Shown: positions 26,421 to 38,989, counted from the stretch's first letter. The stretch: 64,000 nt of DNA from Anastatus disparis (GCA_017163975.1 JAFFSR010000347.1:10483501-10547500), one strand, 5' to 3'. The notes: generated from the sequence alone by a model not told the origin. Numbers and translations are program-made.

Positions 26421-26840
26421 TACAATAATTTTTGTTAAAATAAAAAATCATTTAAACTTGTAAATTTTTTATGAATTTGGATTGGAAATTATATCAAGCG
26501 CGACAAACCTAATCTTAAAATACGTTACATTGAAAGTTTGTATTATTACTTTTTATGTAGTATTTTCGTGGGTTTCTTGAGTTGTCTGCACTCGAGTTAA
26601 ATCTTACAAATTTTTTCTTTGTCGCAAAAAATGTTATTAAACGCATTGTTTATTCATAACTTGGGATTGGAAATATTATTAGAAGACTGGAAGCTTCGTC
26701 ATGCTCTTAAAAATAAAAATAATGTTATCTAATTTTAAAAATAATATTAATCTGAATAATATATCCTCATCAGAAAAGTTATTGTAATTTATATATTTTT
26801 GGAACCTTTTCAATTTCATGTGTACCACCATGGTATTATA

Positions 26841-27217
26841 TGGGGACATCCACCCAACTTTAAATTCTCTAGTAATAGGTCATTATTTAAACTAGGTTAT
26901 AATCTTTTGTGCTATCCTGTAACTCTATTTCTGATGTATTTTGTAAATGTGCCACAAACGGCGCAGCAGATAATTCTATAAAAAGTAAATTTACACATAA
27001 GATAAATTACGGTAATTTTTTATGTGTAAAAATGAATGTTTCATAGAAATATCTACTGCGCCGTTTGTTAAACATTTACAAAATACATCAGAAATAGAGT
27101 TACAGGATAGCACAAAAGATTTGAACCTAGTTTAAATAATGTGCATCATGCGGTAACCCAGTAACAGCTGTAATATGACCTGTTACTAGAGAATTAAAAG
27201 TTTTGTGGATATCCCCA
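26841..27217. mobile_element. TA-flanked fold-back (same family as 62004-62424)
   Basis: Ends TGGGGACATCC and GGATATCCCCA are flanked by TA (26839-26840 and 27218-27219). The arms share TTAATTCTCTAGTAA, CTGTAACTCTATTTCTGAT and AAACGGCGCAG. The central motif ATCTACTGCGCCGTTTGT also occurs in the copy at 62004. Confidence 0.8.
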
Positions 27218-27510
27218 TATATCAAAAAATATGATTATGACTTCTTCAGATTCTTTATGAATTTATGAAATTAACTTATTAATAAACTGAAAAATTGCCT
27301 AGTATTAATAAATCAGTGCGATTTATGGTATTTATTCACAAAAAAAATTTATAGCTTAGTCGTGTAAAATGGCTTTATTTCCACTATCGAACGATTCCAT
27401 GGTATGCTTAACTATTTCAAGAGTTAAAAAAATTTAATAATATGTATATTTTTTTATAACTTCAAAATCTTTACTGAGAATCATAAATAATTTTCACGGT
27501 ATTTTATTAA

Positions 27511-27890
27511 TAGCAGGTCGTATATCTCTATCATTTTATAATAAAAAATTCAATTTTCTGCAAAACCTTATGATTGTAGCAAAAAATAAGAAGAAAGCCC
27601 CATCTCGTATAATAAAAAGCAATATTTTCTCTTATGAGAAAAAATTATTTTTATTGCTTCGTTTCAAAGAAAACTTTGAAAAACTGAATTGTCCATCCAA
27701 ACCTCGATATTTTATGTTTTTCAAGGTTTTTTTCAAAACGAATCGATAAAAAAATTTTTTCCTAATCAAAGAAAATATTGCTTTTTATGATACAAGATGG
27801 GGCTTTCTCTTTATTTTTTGCTAAAATTATTAATTTTTGTAAAAAAATCAATTTTTTGATTACAATAGGACATATATACTCGACCTCCTC
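27511..27890. mobile_element. TTAA-flanked fold-back, subfamily A
   Basis: It is 380 bp, with TTAA at 27507-27510 and 27891-27894. The right end CGACCTCCTC and the interior (ATTGCTTTTTATGATAC, AAGATGGGGCTTTCTCTT) match copies at 37728 and 55533. The left end is slightly mutated (TAGCAGGTCG). Confidence 0.85.
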
Positions 27891-27894
27891 TTAA

Positions 27895-28990
27895 GGATCT
27901 TTAATAGCTATTAAACTCTTGACAAGATTGTAATAATTGATCTCGATTTACTTCCACAGAGTTCGTGAAGTTTCATTAACCTTTCAATCAATATACAAAA
28001 AATATAAAGATTCATCCGTATTCTTAAATGATCTCATAGATTTATAATCATTCATTTATCAATAATTTAATAAATATATTCATACGATGATAAAACGTAA
28101 CAAATATTTCTGAAGAATTTTTTAAAATACAATCTAGAAGGTTTCTCCTGAAAACTTTACAGTGCTGTTCAATTCTAAAGCGATCTTAATTGTTCATTAA
28201 TTGTGAATACGATAAAATTAAGGTTACTATTCCTTAGTAAAACTTAATGAATCAAAAAAGTTCAGAAGGTATCAACGACAATCATGACAATTTTTTTCAT
28301 AAGAGTTCACAAAGTTGTATTATGGACTGGTACCAAAAACCGCAAAAAATTAGAAAGGTTCTTTTACATCAGGATCTTTCCAAACCTTAATGTACATTAT
28401 AACCGGGGTATTTCACCTGAATACGGAGGACATTTATAACTAATATAGGTAGCTAGGAGAGTTTCCGTAGCCGATAGAGATCCACGGCTCCACCAAAGTT
28501 TTTTCCATATATTTTGGTGCCTTGAACACGAATTTCGAGGGTGGATAGCTGGAAAATAGTTAGGAAAATCTCTAAGTAAATTTTTTGGTTGTTAATTCTT
28601 CGCAGAAAAACATAATTTTTCGTGTTTTTTATCAAATATTAAGTCGAAAATATTCTTATCAATTTTGCCGTACATTGCTCCATTTCTCTGTAAAAACATC
28701 ATAAATATAAAAAAACTCATTTTGCCATTTTTAATGATTTTTTTTTATTTTATTGCACCAATCATTGGTGACCAATATAATTAAGAATTTTTACATTTTA
28801 ATTAGCTAAAATTATTCTTTAATATACCAACTGTTGATAAAAAAAGAATGGTTTAGGCTGGTTGCGGTCTTCCTTTAATTTTTCACGAATAATTGAACCG
28901 CTTATTCAGAGAGTACCGCACAACGGTGCTCACATGAAAAAGTCAGGTCGGAAAATAGGGGAGATTGCTATAGTAACATTAGAGTCCACG
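27895..28990. other. Interior stretch, no gene supported
   Basis: A 60-codon minus-strand frame (28453-28635) has no recognised motif. Nothing else stands out. Confidence 0.45.
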
Positions 28991-28997
28991 GTTCCAA

Positions 28998-29130
28998 ATA
29001 GTATATTATTGACCAAGGATGCATATTGATCATTCTCGGCGAGTGCGAACTTTTGGGGCCGAGCGTAGCGAGGCCTCGAAAGTTGCACGAGCTAGAATGA
29101 TCAATATGCATCCATGGTCTAATATACTAT
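28998..29130. repeat. Hairpin with GAGCGTAGCGAG loop
   Basis: ATAGTATATTATTGACCA plus GATGCATATTGATCATTCT is mirrored by AGAATGATCAATATGCATCC plus TGGTCTAATATACTAT. The loop holds GGGGCCGAGCGTAGCGAGGC. Confidence 0.7.
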
Positions 29131-29916
29131 TTTTTTGTCCCGAGGCCGAGACATTTAAAGTTTTTCCGTAGGACGCAAAATGGTCATTTTGCGGCCTAGG
29201 AAAAAAAATTTTTTTATATATTTTGTCACTAAACATTGATTTAAAGGGGTAAAGTCGGAAAATGTCCAGGAAAATTTGTATGATATAATTTCCAAAAATT
29301 TGAAAAGTCTATTTTTTAAATAAAAAACATTTTGTCGCTTATTTCATGCAATTTTCATGCCAAAGTTATGAAAAAGAATAAGTTTTATAATTTTTTTCAA
29401 TTTTTCATATTAGAATGAGACTATTGTTACAGTGCAGCAGAGATTAGAATAGGATTTCCTAAAATTTTATTTCATTTGCTAAATTTATGTTATAATTTAT
29501 AAATACGTTTAATTAATCGTTATTTGTATTTTAATCTTATTACATTTTTTACATGTAGAATTTTTGCTACAAGAACAATATGTACAGTACGCTATTCATT
29601 ATTTTATGAAGTTTAAAAAACTTGTGTTTTTATAATTTATAAAATTTTTTAACGAAGTACAATTTTTTTTCTGTGAACTACTCTTTTACTGTTACATATT
29701 TTGTAAAAATATATCTTTTTAATAAAAAAAATAGGTATATGATTGATTAAAAATATTAATTTTAATTAATTTAATTTATGTATAACCCTGTTGAAAAAAC
29801 TCACTGACATGGTAACATTTTTTTTTAACTATTAATAATTGAATTTATTGATTTGTTGATTGTAATTCTTTAATCATTTATTTTATTTCCGCAATTCAAT
29901 CCAAAATATACTTAAT

Positions 29917-30054
29917 TTATAATCCTTCAGTTGAAAAATGAGGCAGCACACTAATTATAACACATCCAAAATAATTTAGAGCAGCATCATCAGTGTCACA
30001 ACCAAATTTTAAAATTGCTAAGCACAAATTTTCAAAACGAATGTCAGGAAAATG
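29917..30054 (-). pseudogene. Possible 3' fragment of an unrecognised coding sequence
   Basis: A 45-codon minus-strand frame ends in TAA at 29917-29919. Its composition is protein-like (FGCDTDDAALNYFGCVIIS) in a region where chance frames are Ile/Lys/Phe-rich. There is no ATG and a stop lies just upstream, so it would be an exon or gene fragment. The family is unknown. Confidence 0.25.
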
Positions 30055-30309
30055 TAATTAACATTGTAAAAGAATTTTTTTATTACAGATAACTATAATG
30101 TGAAAAACTTTTTCAAAAATAAAATCATATAATCAAATTATCCATCAAAAAGTAAAACCATTCCTTAAAAATCTTTAAGATTTTTATCAGTATTAATATT
30201 AGCAACTTTTCCTAAACTAGAATTTTTTTTATTTTAAGTAACATAGAAAAAAAAACCTGTTTGTGTAACTGATTAAAAACTGCTCACTTGTTAAAAAAAA
30301 ATCTGGTGG

Positions 30310-30615
30310 CACTCATATATATATATATATATATATATAAACCTGTTTGTGTGTGTGTGCGCGCATGTGAATTGACATAAAATATCCCATATATATGTAT
30401 ATACATATATTTATAAGCCCATGTGTGTGCGTGCATGCGCCTTGACAGGAACAGCCCCATATATATATATATAAAGAAAAATATATATAATCACAAGTAC
30501 ATGTGTCATGCGTGTAAATTGACATGAAACGTCCCGTGTATATAAGCCTGTGTGTATGTGCGCGCGTGTGAATTAACATTAAATATCCCCTGTATATGTG
30601 TACACAAATATACAC
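30310..30615 (-). repeat. Third, internal block of the hAT-arm minisatellite
   Basis: TGTGAATTGACAT..AAATATCCCATATATA units have the right-arm orientation but lie 2.7 kb inside it. This indicates that the right arm was split by the AT-rich block 31060-33200. Confidence 0.7.
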
Positions 30616-30669
30616 ACATATATATGTGTGTATATATCATCCTATATTATATAGTTATATTAAAAATTC

Positions 30670-30840
30670 AGTTTCAGCCCCCCCCCGTGCCCCCCCATGC
30701 CCCCCACCGCTCCCAATAATGTTTTGTAAGGAATTCCTACAAAATAACGTAAAATTGTTTGTAATTTTACGATATTTTGTAACCATTTATTTCCTGTATA
30801 GGTCCCCCCCCGTAGCCCCCCGTTGGCCCTCCACTCGTGT
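30670..30840. other. C-rich tracts
   Basis: Runs of C (CAGCCCCCCCCCGTGCCCCC and GGTCCCCCCCCGTAGCCCCC) stand out in an otherwise >75% AT region. Between them an imperfect hairpin pairs TTTGTAAGGAATTCCTACAAA. Confidence 0.5.
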
Positions 30841-31940
30841 AGTGACTCGTATAACAGTTTATAACTTGTATGCATTATTATGTTAATTAATATAATGTGG
30901 TATATCTAATGAAAAACGAAATTATATTTTTAATAATAAAATTTTATTATATAATACTTTGATATTTATACATTAATAAAATTATTAATAGATAAAAAAA
31001 TTTGTTCTGTATATTATTAATTAATGAATTAAAACTTCTTGTTAAAACATTTACATGAAGAATAAGTAATTATATTTATAAAGTTCATGATATATCTGAA
31101 AAAACAAATAATAATTTAATTATGATTGTTTATTTATATAAATAAACAATCGAGTTTCCACACCACCTTACACTTTAAACCTTTGTTATATGTTTATAAT
31201 AAATTATTTTTAAAATTAACATTTAAATTTTATTATTTTAAAAGTTAATATTTAAATTAACAATAAATCTATAAATATATTAAATGAATATATAGAAAAT
31301 AGGTTTATAATGTAGCGGTATCGCTAACGGCGCGTTGTGATTTTTTTTATAGTGGAAACCTTCGCCAGTAGCCCTAAAAACCACTTTTTATATATTATTT
31401 TATCTTATAGTTTTTGTATATGTTTCACTGTATTTTGTAATATATTAAAAAGTTGAAAAAATGTTTTAAATAAAAAGTGTTTGAAAAAATTTTATAATTT
31501 TAATATAATAATTGATATATCATAAAATTCATTATTTTTTCAATAAAATTTATAAATATTTTTATTAAAATGTTTAACATTTTATATAATTATTAAATAA
31601 GTCTTAAATCACAATGTATAATTTAAATTGAAAAAAATTTAAATATAATAATTGATATATCATAATGTTTGTGAAGTCTTTTAAGATTTGAAGGATTATT
31701 TTGTTATAATTCCTATGTAATATCTTTTTACTTGCTTTTACATTTTAAAAGATATATCATAATTTTTTCAATATTTTTAATGAAATGATAAACATTTTAA
31801 AAAATATATACAATATTTATATATGTTTTAACTAAAATTTTAAAAAATATTATTAATGGATAAGATTAAACATTATGTATTTATGAAAATATAAATAATA
31901 TTACTGTTAATAATTTTTTTTATGTATTTTTTTTACTTAC

Positions 31941-32159
31941 AGTATCATGAATCTTTTTATGTTTCTTTAAAGAGTCTAATCTATGGAAACCTTTCCCACA
32001 ATATTCACATATATGTGAATATATATCTTGGTGTATCTTCAAATGTCGTATTAAATGATCTAATCTTGAATAACTTTTTGTACAATATTTGCAAATAAAT
32101 TCCTTATTATTTTTATCATGATTATCTATATGTCTTTTGTAATGTTTTTTATTTTTCAT
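31941..32159 (-). pseudogene. C2H2 zinc-finger exon
   Basis: The ATG at 32159 begins a partial finger (HYKRHIDNH). Two complete C2H2 fingers of classical spacing follow, starting at CKYCTKSYSRLDHL and CEYCGKGFHRLDSL, each with paired His. The coding segment ends at GATACT followed by a consensus donor GTAAGT (31940-31935), so it is an exon rather than a whole gene. I could not find the partner exon. C2H2 fingers bind DNA; the target is unknown. The intact frame and donor in an AT-rich setting argue for real coding origin. Confidence 0.55.
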
Positions 32160-32175
32160 AATTCAATTAAATAAT

Positions 32176-32400
32176 ATTATTAATTCATATATTGGCGGGA
32201 ATGAAGAAAAAGTTGAATACAATAATTGGAATAAAGTACCAGAATATTATAAATATTACGTTAATAAAATTATAGAATATAAAATTCAAATATGTGAACC
32301 AATAACAGAATATTATATTAATCAAAATTATCAAATTTATTCTAGATATTTATTACGATTAGTTAATATTATTAAGAACATATTTGATCAAAATTTATAA
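32176..32400 (+). other. Possible small coding fragment
   Basis: An open plus-strand frame without ATG, rich in Tyr/Asn/Ile (VPEYYKYYVNKI, ITEYYINQNYQIYSRYLL), ends in TAA at 32398-32400. Composition could simply follow base bias. Unrecognised. Confidence 0.2.
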
Positions 32401-33231
32401 AAGTAAGTAATAAAAAGTAAGTTTAATATTTCAAAATTATTTTATTTTATATATATACAAATTAAAATCATTAAAATAATATAATGATTTAATGATCTTA
32501 TGAATATTAATAATAATTACATCACTTATTTTTGAATATTAAAGTAAACAAATTTTTAAATTTTAGTATAAAATATTTATATATCTTAAAAAATGTAAAA
32601 ATAAGTCAAAAAGATATCAAAAAGGAATTATATCAAAATAATCCTATAAATCTTAAGACATAAATAAACATCATGATATATCAAATATAATACTAATAAA
32701 ATTTTTATACCAAATAATTATTTAAAAATTTTTATATAGTTTTAAATTTATTATAATTTTGATCATTAATATCATTTAATTAATAATAAGTTATTTTTTC
32801 ACTTATATATTGTACGATATCACTATTTTTTTATTCATATTCAATACATAAAATAAATTATATTATAAATGTATAACTAATCTATGTAATATTATCTATA
32901 AAATAAAGTGGTTTTTAGGGCTCCTGGCGAGGGTTTCCACTAATCAAAAAATCTAACGCGCCGTAACGTTACCTCTATATTTCACACAGTTAAGATATAT
33001 TAGTTAAATTAAAATCTATATTTGAATATTGAAAAATTTATACAATTAAATTATATGAATGCAATTCATCATAATAACTAGTTTGAAATGTAAGGTGGTG
33101 TGGAAACTCGTTTAGTTTATAAGGTATAAACAATCATAATTAAATTATTATTTGTTTTTCAGATATATCATGTGATTTATAAATGATTAATTTTTCTTTT
33201 ATTGGTAAAATATATGTAGGTTACGAATAAT

Positions 33232-33279
33232 CACCAATGGGGGTTGGCGAGCAGAGCGAGCAGGGGGGTACCCCCCCTA

Positions 33280-33284
<5 letters not shown>
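33232..33284. repeat. GC palindrome followed by CTAGT
   Basis: GCGAGCAGAGCGAGC precedes GGGGGGTACCCCCC, then CTAGT. A GC hairpin before CTRR-T resembles a Helitron 3' end. No matching 5' end or Rep/helicase gene is seen. Confidence 0.3.
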
Positions 33285-33314
<30 letters not shown>

Positions 33315-34530
33315 TAAGCCCATGTGTGTGCGTACATGCGAATTGACAGAAACGGTCCCATATATATAAATACAAATTTCAAATACATGTTTAGATGTGT
33401 TTGCGCGTTCGAGTTGACAAGATATGTCAAATATATGAAAACCGGTGCGTGCGTGTTGACATGATACGTCCCATATTTGTGAACCTAAGGACGCTCGGAT
33501 AGGTGTGTTAGAGTTGTCATGAAATGTCCCATATATATAAACCTGTATAGGCGTGGGTAATAATTGACGTGAAAAATTCTATGTATATTAACGTGTGTGC
33601 ATGCATGCAAATCGATATGAAATGTACCATATGTATAAACCTGTGTGTGTGTGCGTGCGTTCGAATTGACATGGAAAATCCCATTTATATTAACGTACGT
33701 GTGCATGCACGCGAATCGACATGAAATATCTCATATATATATACCTGTATGTGCGTACGTTCCAATTGACGTAAAAAATCCAATATTTATTAAAGTTTGT
33801 GTCCATGCATGCGAATTGACATGAAATGTTCCATATATATGTAAACCTGTGCGTGTGCGTTCGAATTGACGTGAAAAATCCTATGTATATTAACGTGCGT
33901 GTGCATGCATGCGAGTCGACATGAAATGTCCCATATGTATATATAAACCTAAGGTTACTCGGATGGGTGTGTGCGTGTTGTCATAAAATGTCCCACATAT
34001 ATAAAAAAGCCTGTCATTATGATTATGTACGAGTTGACATGAAATGTCCCATATATAATCCTGTGTGTGTGTGTGTGTGTGTGTGTGCGTGCGCATTGAC
34101 ATGAAATGTCCCATATATCTAAACCTGTAAGTGCGTGCGTTCCAATTGACGTGAAAAATCCCATGTTTATTAAAGTCTGTGTGCATGCATGCAAATAGAC
34201 ATGAAATGTCCCATACATATAAACCTGTGTGTGTGTGCTTTCGAATTGACGTGAAAAATCCTATGTTTATTAACGTTCTGTGCATGCATGCGAATCGACA
34301 TGAAATGTCCCATATATATAAAAATAAGGGTACACGAATGGGTGTGTGCGTGTTGTCATGAAATGTACCACATATAAAGAAAACCTGTACTTATGAGTAC
34401 GTGCTAACCGATATGAAATATCCCATGTATGTATGTATGTATGTATGTATGTATGTATGTATGTATATATACATATATATAAACCAAAATATATACGGGT
34501 CAACGGGTGCAAGTTGACATGAAACGGATC

Positions 34531-34584
<54 letters not shown>

Positions 34585-34690
34585 ACTTGTCCGTATGTGT
34601 GCGTGTGGGTCGACATGAAATGTTGCATATATATGAGCCTAGGTGCGTATGTATGTGCGTGTCCACAAATGTTTTTCTATATACATATAT
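33285..34690 (-). repeat. Right-arm GGGACATTTCATGTC minisatellite
   Basis: Units such as TTGACATGAAATGTCCCATA, GCATGCATGCGAATCGACAT and TATAAACCTGTGTGTGTG are the reverse complement of the block 16090-17760. The joint at 34,580-34,690 matches 16,060-16,180 in inverse order, so these are true mirrored arms and not merely two unrelated microsatellites. Confidence 0.9.
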
Positions 34691-34699
34691 ATGATAAAA

Positions 34700-35259
34700 A
34701 TTCCTTGGTAAGTTTAATTAAAAAGGAATTGTGGAATTTTTAATTAAAGCCCTCGAATTCACAAATCATAATCATAACTGGCGCTCTTTCAATTCACGAT
34801 TACGTTTTGATTTCTTAATTGAAATTTATTTAATTAAGGATTCCTTTTGATTTTGGAATTAAAGCCCTTTCAATTCACGATTGAATTTTGATTTCTTAAT
34901 TGAAATTTATTTAATTAAGAATTCCTTTTGATTTTGTAATTAAAGCCCTTTCAATTCACGATTACATTTTGATTTCTTAATTGAAATTTATTTAATTGAG
35001 AATTCCTTTTGATTTTGTAATTAAAGCCCTTTCAATTCACGATTACATTTTGATTTCTTAATTGAAATTTATTTAATTGAGAATTCCTTTTGATTTTTTA
35101 ATTAAAGCCTTTTCAATTCACGATTAGATTTTGATTTGTTAATTAAAATATTTTTAATTATTAATTTAAAAGGAATTGTTAATTAAATAAAACTTTAATT
35201 ACAAATTCAAAAATGATTTGTGATTCAAATAATTTTTAATTACTTTTTTCGCAACCCTG
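34700..35259 (-). repeat. Right-arm 81-bp repeat and hAT terminus
   Basis: About 4-5 units of the inverted 81-bp repeat (CTTTCAATTCACGATTACA, TTGAAATTTATTTAATT), then the terminal ~110 bp ending GCGAACCCTG-type (GCAACCCTG at 35251-35259). Confidence 0.9.
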
Positions 35260-35284
35260 GTTAATATATACTTTAAGTAGTAAT

Positions 35285-35640
35285 TTGAAACTTGCATAAC
35301 TAATAAGGAGAAGTCTCCACACCTCTGGGAAACTGATCTAGCTAATACTGCAGGTTATAAATCTGTGATGAAAAAAATGAATCCGTGTTGTTTCTTTTTC
35401 TATAATAAGCCCAGCGACAAAGATAAGGTTGTTTCTTTCAAAAATATAATAACAAAAAGTGCTTATAAGAACTTTAATAACCAAAAAACTAAAACTCTTA
35501 CAAAAAAGTGCATAAAAGATAAAAAAGTACAAGTTGAGCACTTTACTTTGAACCTTATTGTGTTAGAAAAAGTTTTGTGGTTCGGAAGTTATGCTGAATT
35601 AAATATTACTACATATTTTCTAAATATTTTTAGCATGTAA
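35285..35640 (+). repeat. Half copy of the 45.3-kb fold-back family
   Basis: CACACCTCTGGGAAAC, TACTGCAGG, CCGTGTTGTTTCTTTTTCT, AAGACTTT/ACTCTTACAAAAAA and ATTACTACATATTT follow the order seen at 45290-45640. Only one arm is present. A 91-codon plus-strand frame here is unrecognised. Confidence 0.55.
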
Positions 35641-36202
35641 CACATAATGAATTTTCACACTATTCAATTAGCATATTTTAATCACTTCGTACACAGCATG
35701 GAATATTTATCGAAGCTTCATGGAATAGTGACACGGAAGATTCCGAATATTTCAGGAATATTCTATGGAATATTTCTGTAATATTCGTTGATTCTTCTTG
35801 TATTGGAATATTCTATGGAATATTGTTGGAAAAGAATATTTCATTGGAAGATTTGGGTCATCCCAAATCTTTCATTAAAACATTTCAGGAATCTTGCAGG
35901 AATATTTCATAAAATATTTTTTTGGAACATTCACGGAAGATTTGAAACATTTCATAAACTTTTCATGGAATATGCATGAAAGATTTGAGGAAACTTTCAT
36001 GAAATATTTTATAAAATATTTCTGGTAGATTTTAGAATTCCATCGTAAAATATTCCATTGAATATTCGTGGAAGATTCGTAGAATATTGGCACGGAAGAT
36101 TAGGAATATTTCAGAAATCTTCCGTGAAATATTCCTCTAATATTCGTATGTCCTTGATTCTTCTTACATAGGAATATTCCATGAAATATTCTTATAGGAA
36201 TA

Positions 36203-36491
36203 TAATGAAAAACAAATAGCATTTGCTGTTCAACAGATGGTTTTATTCAACAACGACGTTTGACCTTTATTTTTAAAAAAGGCCTCTTCAGGTTAATTTT
36301 TTCAAATTATTGCATTCTTGATAACTACATTATTTGTTTTTAACATACATGTTGTCATTAATTTTTTTTGCAAAAATTTTGCATCGTAAGTTTGTATGTC
36401 TAAAACACATTTGTACTGAAAAAATAAAGGTGAAACGTCGTTGTTGAATAAAACCATATGTTGAACAGCAAATGCTATTAGTTTCTCATTA
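36203..36491. mobile_element. TA-flanked fold-back
   Basis: It is 289 bp with ends TAATGARAAAC. The arms contain AATAGCATTTGCTGTTCAAC and GTTTTATTCAACAACGACG and are mirrored. TA lies outside each end (36201-36202 and 36492-36493). It is inserted in GGAATATT repeats. Confidence 0.8.
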
Positions 36492-37727
36492 TATTCCTAC
36501 AAAATACATGCTGTTGGTAGAAGCAGAAGAACTATTTCATGAAATATTCTTGAAAGATGTCGAGAATACTTCAATGGAAGGTTTCGGTAACCCCACATCT
36601 TTCATGAAATGTTCCTGGAAGATTTTTGGAAGGTTTCGTTGAAAGATTTAGGGTTTCAGATCTACCACAAAATATTTCTGAAATATTTTATGAAAGGTTT
36701 AGGAATGCTAAGAAGAGATAGTATATATATTATATAATTACACATTATACTCATGTATCAATACATATACGCATACATAAACATTGACATTAAGTAATAA
36801 AATCGCATTTACATAATCGGTTCGACTGTACGCAACAAAGCGCTGACCCTTTCGCTTATATAGTGAGTAGGGTATGGTCTAACCACTTGGGGATAAAACT
36901 CCTATTTTACGAACATCCCCCTATTGGCATCACTGGAAATCTCCCGTAACATTCCGCGCATGCTTCCAACAGGAACTTCATGGAATCCTTCTAGAATCTT
37001 TCATACAATATTCCACAGTGAGATTACTTAAATCTTTCTGTTAAATATTACGTGAAATATTTCTGGCAAATTTATGTAATATTCCACTGTACAATTTTGA
37101 AGTTTTTCGGAATCTTCGAGCGAAATGTTTATGGAATCTTGGGGATCGCTTGGGAATAAAACTCCCATTCAATGTAGAATATTTCTGGAAGATTTATTCC
37201 GGAACCTTCGAGCGAAATGTTTATGGAATCTTCCTGAAACCTTTCATGAAATATTTCACTGGAAGATTTATTAAATCTTTCTATAAAATATTTCGTGAAA
37301 TATTACTGGAAGATTTATGTAATATTCCGCTGTACGATTTTTAAGTTTTTCGTAATCTTCCAGCAAAATATTTATGGAATCTTCCTTAAATCTTTCATGA
37401 AATATTTCACTAGGAGATTACTTAAATCTTTCTGTAAAATATTCCGTGGAATATTTTTGAATGATTTAGGTAATAGTCCGCTGTACGATTTTTTAGTTTT
37501 TCGGATTCTTTCAGCGAAATGTTTATAGAGTCTTTCTGAAATCTTTTATCAAATATTGCTCGAAAAGATTACTTAAATTTTTCTGTAAAATATTTCGTGA
37601 AATATTTCTGGAAGATTAATGTAATGTTTCACTGTACTATTTTAAAGTTTTTCGGAATCTTCCAGCGAAATATTTGTAAAATCTTCCGAAAATCTTTCAT
37701 AAAATATTCCACCGTAATATCACTTAA

Positions 37728-38107
37728 GAGGAGGTCACGTATTTCTGTCCTTTTCTAATCAAAGAAATGATCTTTTTACAAAAAATAATAACTGTATCAA
37801 AAAATGAAGAAAAAGCCGCATCGTGTATCAAAAAAGCAATATTTTCTTTGATAACAAAAAATTAATTTTATTGCTTCGTTCTCAAGAAAACCTTGAAAAA
37901 CCAAATTGTCCTCCCTAACCTCTATGATTTAAGTTTTTCAAGGTTTTCTTGAAAACGAAGCAATAAAATTAATTCTTTCTTATCAAAGAAAATTTTGCAT
38001 TTTTGATTACGAGCTGCGGCTTTCTCTTCATTTTTTGCTGAAGTTATTAGTTTCTGTAAAAAACTCAATTCTTTGATTAGAAAAGGACAGAGATACGTGA
38101 CCTCCTC
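37728..38107. mobile_element. TTAA-flanked fold-back, subfamily A
   Basis: It is 380 bp with ends GAGGAGGTCACGTATTTCTG and its complement, TTAA at 37724-37727 and 38108-38111. The arms meet near 37,915. It is inserted in the 151-bp array. Confidence 0.9.
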
Positions 38108-38589
38108 TTAAATCCTTCTGTGAAATATTTCGTGGAATATTTCTAGAAGATTTGTGTAATACTCCGGTTTACAATTAAGAAGTTTTTCGGAATCTTTTAG
38201 TAAAATGTTTATGGAACATTCCTGGAATCTCCCATGAAATATTTCACTGGAATATTTGATAAACATTAAATGAATTATTCCATGAAATATTTCACAAATT
38301 TTTCGTAAATATTTCATGGAATAATTTGAAAAAGTTTTCGAACATTTTTTTTAAATATTCCATAGATATTTCTGGAAAATAATTCCTAATAAACGATAAA
38401 GGGGCTTTATATATAACAGGATTTAATATGAAAATGGTAACAGTACTATTGAATAAATAGAAAGAAAATTCAGAAAAAGACATGATTACGAAAATGCAGA
38501 AAAAAATTAATAATAAACTAGAACTAAGGTGTATTCATAGTGTTTACGTTAAAGAAAATTATATGAAAATAAAAGAAGATCGACCATAT

Positions 38590-38890
38590 GAATATGAAAA
38601 ATATTAAATAATAATAAGATAATAAAAATGAAATTGAAAAAAAAATACTGATGAATTGGAACAAATACGTGCAAATGAGGCTTTACGAAAAAAAGAAGCT
38701 TAAATTTAAATGAAAAAAAAACAACCAAATAGATATAAAAAAGTAAGAAAATACAAGGATAATGAAATTAAAATTCAAGAAAGAGAAGGGTACTGATGAA
38801 TTGGAACAAATGCGTACAAATCAGGCTTTACGTAAGAAAGAAGCTTATATTAAAATTAAAAAAGTACAATTGAATAAATTGTAAGAATGG
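38590..38890 (+). pseudogene. Decayed Lys/Glu-rich repeat ORF, fragment 1
   Basis: Two units ~148 bp apart share GATGAATTGGAACAAAT.CG and GAGGCTTTACG.AA.AAAGAAG. They would encode DELEQ-(x)4-EALRKKEAYIKIK-type segments. Frameshifts and stops separate them. A related stretch is at 45990-46175. The protein is unrecognised; its charge pattern suggests a coiled coil. Confidence 0.4.
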
Positions 38891-38989
38891 GTTTTATTTG
38901 GGAGATTATAAATATATATAAATTAAATAAGAAATAATAGTTTGCTTATAACCCCCAAATCCTGAGATTCCCGAACCTACAAAAAAAAA

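Larger units (their letters stand above)
31060..33200. mobile_element. AT-rich inverted-repeat element with zinc-finger exon
   Basis: Outer arms at ~31,080-31,185 and 33,084-33,180 pair (CATGATATATCTGAAAAA, AATTTAATTATGATTGTTTA, GAGTTTCCACACCACCTTA). Inner arms at 31,310-31,390 and 32,905-32,985 pair (AACGGCGCGTT, GTGGAAACC, AGGGCT, AAAACCACTTT). The interior is extremely AT-rich. The exact ends and target duplication are not clear to me. Confidence 0.55.
35690..38390. repeat. GGAATATT dispersed element, copy 1
   Basis: It starts with ACACAGCATGGAATATTTAT and runs through irregular ~20-bp motifs (GGAATATTCTATGGAATATT, TTTCATGAAATATTTC). A middle unit at 36,800-36,960 contains CTTATATAGTGAGTAGGGTA. 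It then continues as a ~151-bp higher-order array, with CTGTACGATTTTTAAGTTTT near 37,331 and related motifs near 37,482 and 37,633. A fold-back (36203-36491) and a TTAA element (37728-38107) are nested within. Copy 2 (57968-58856 plus 62945-63857) is colinear. No coding region is supported. Confidence 0.75.
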
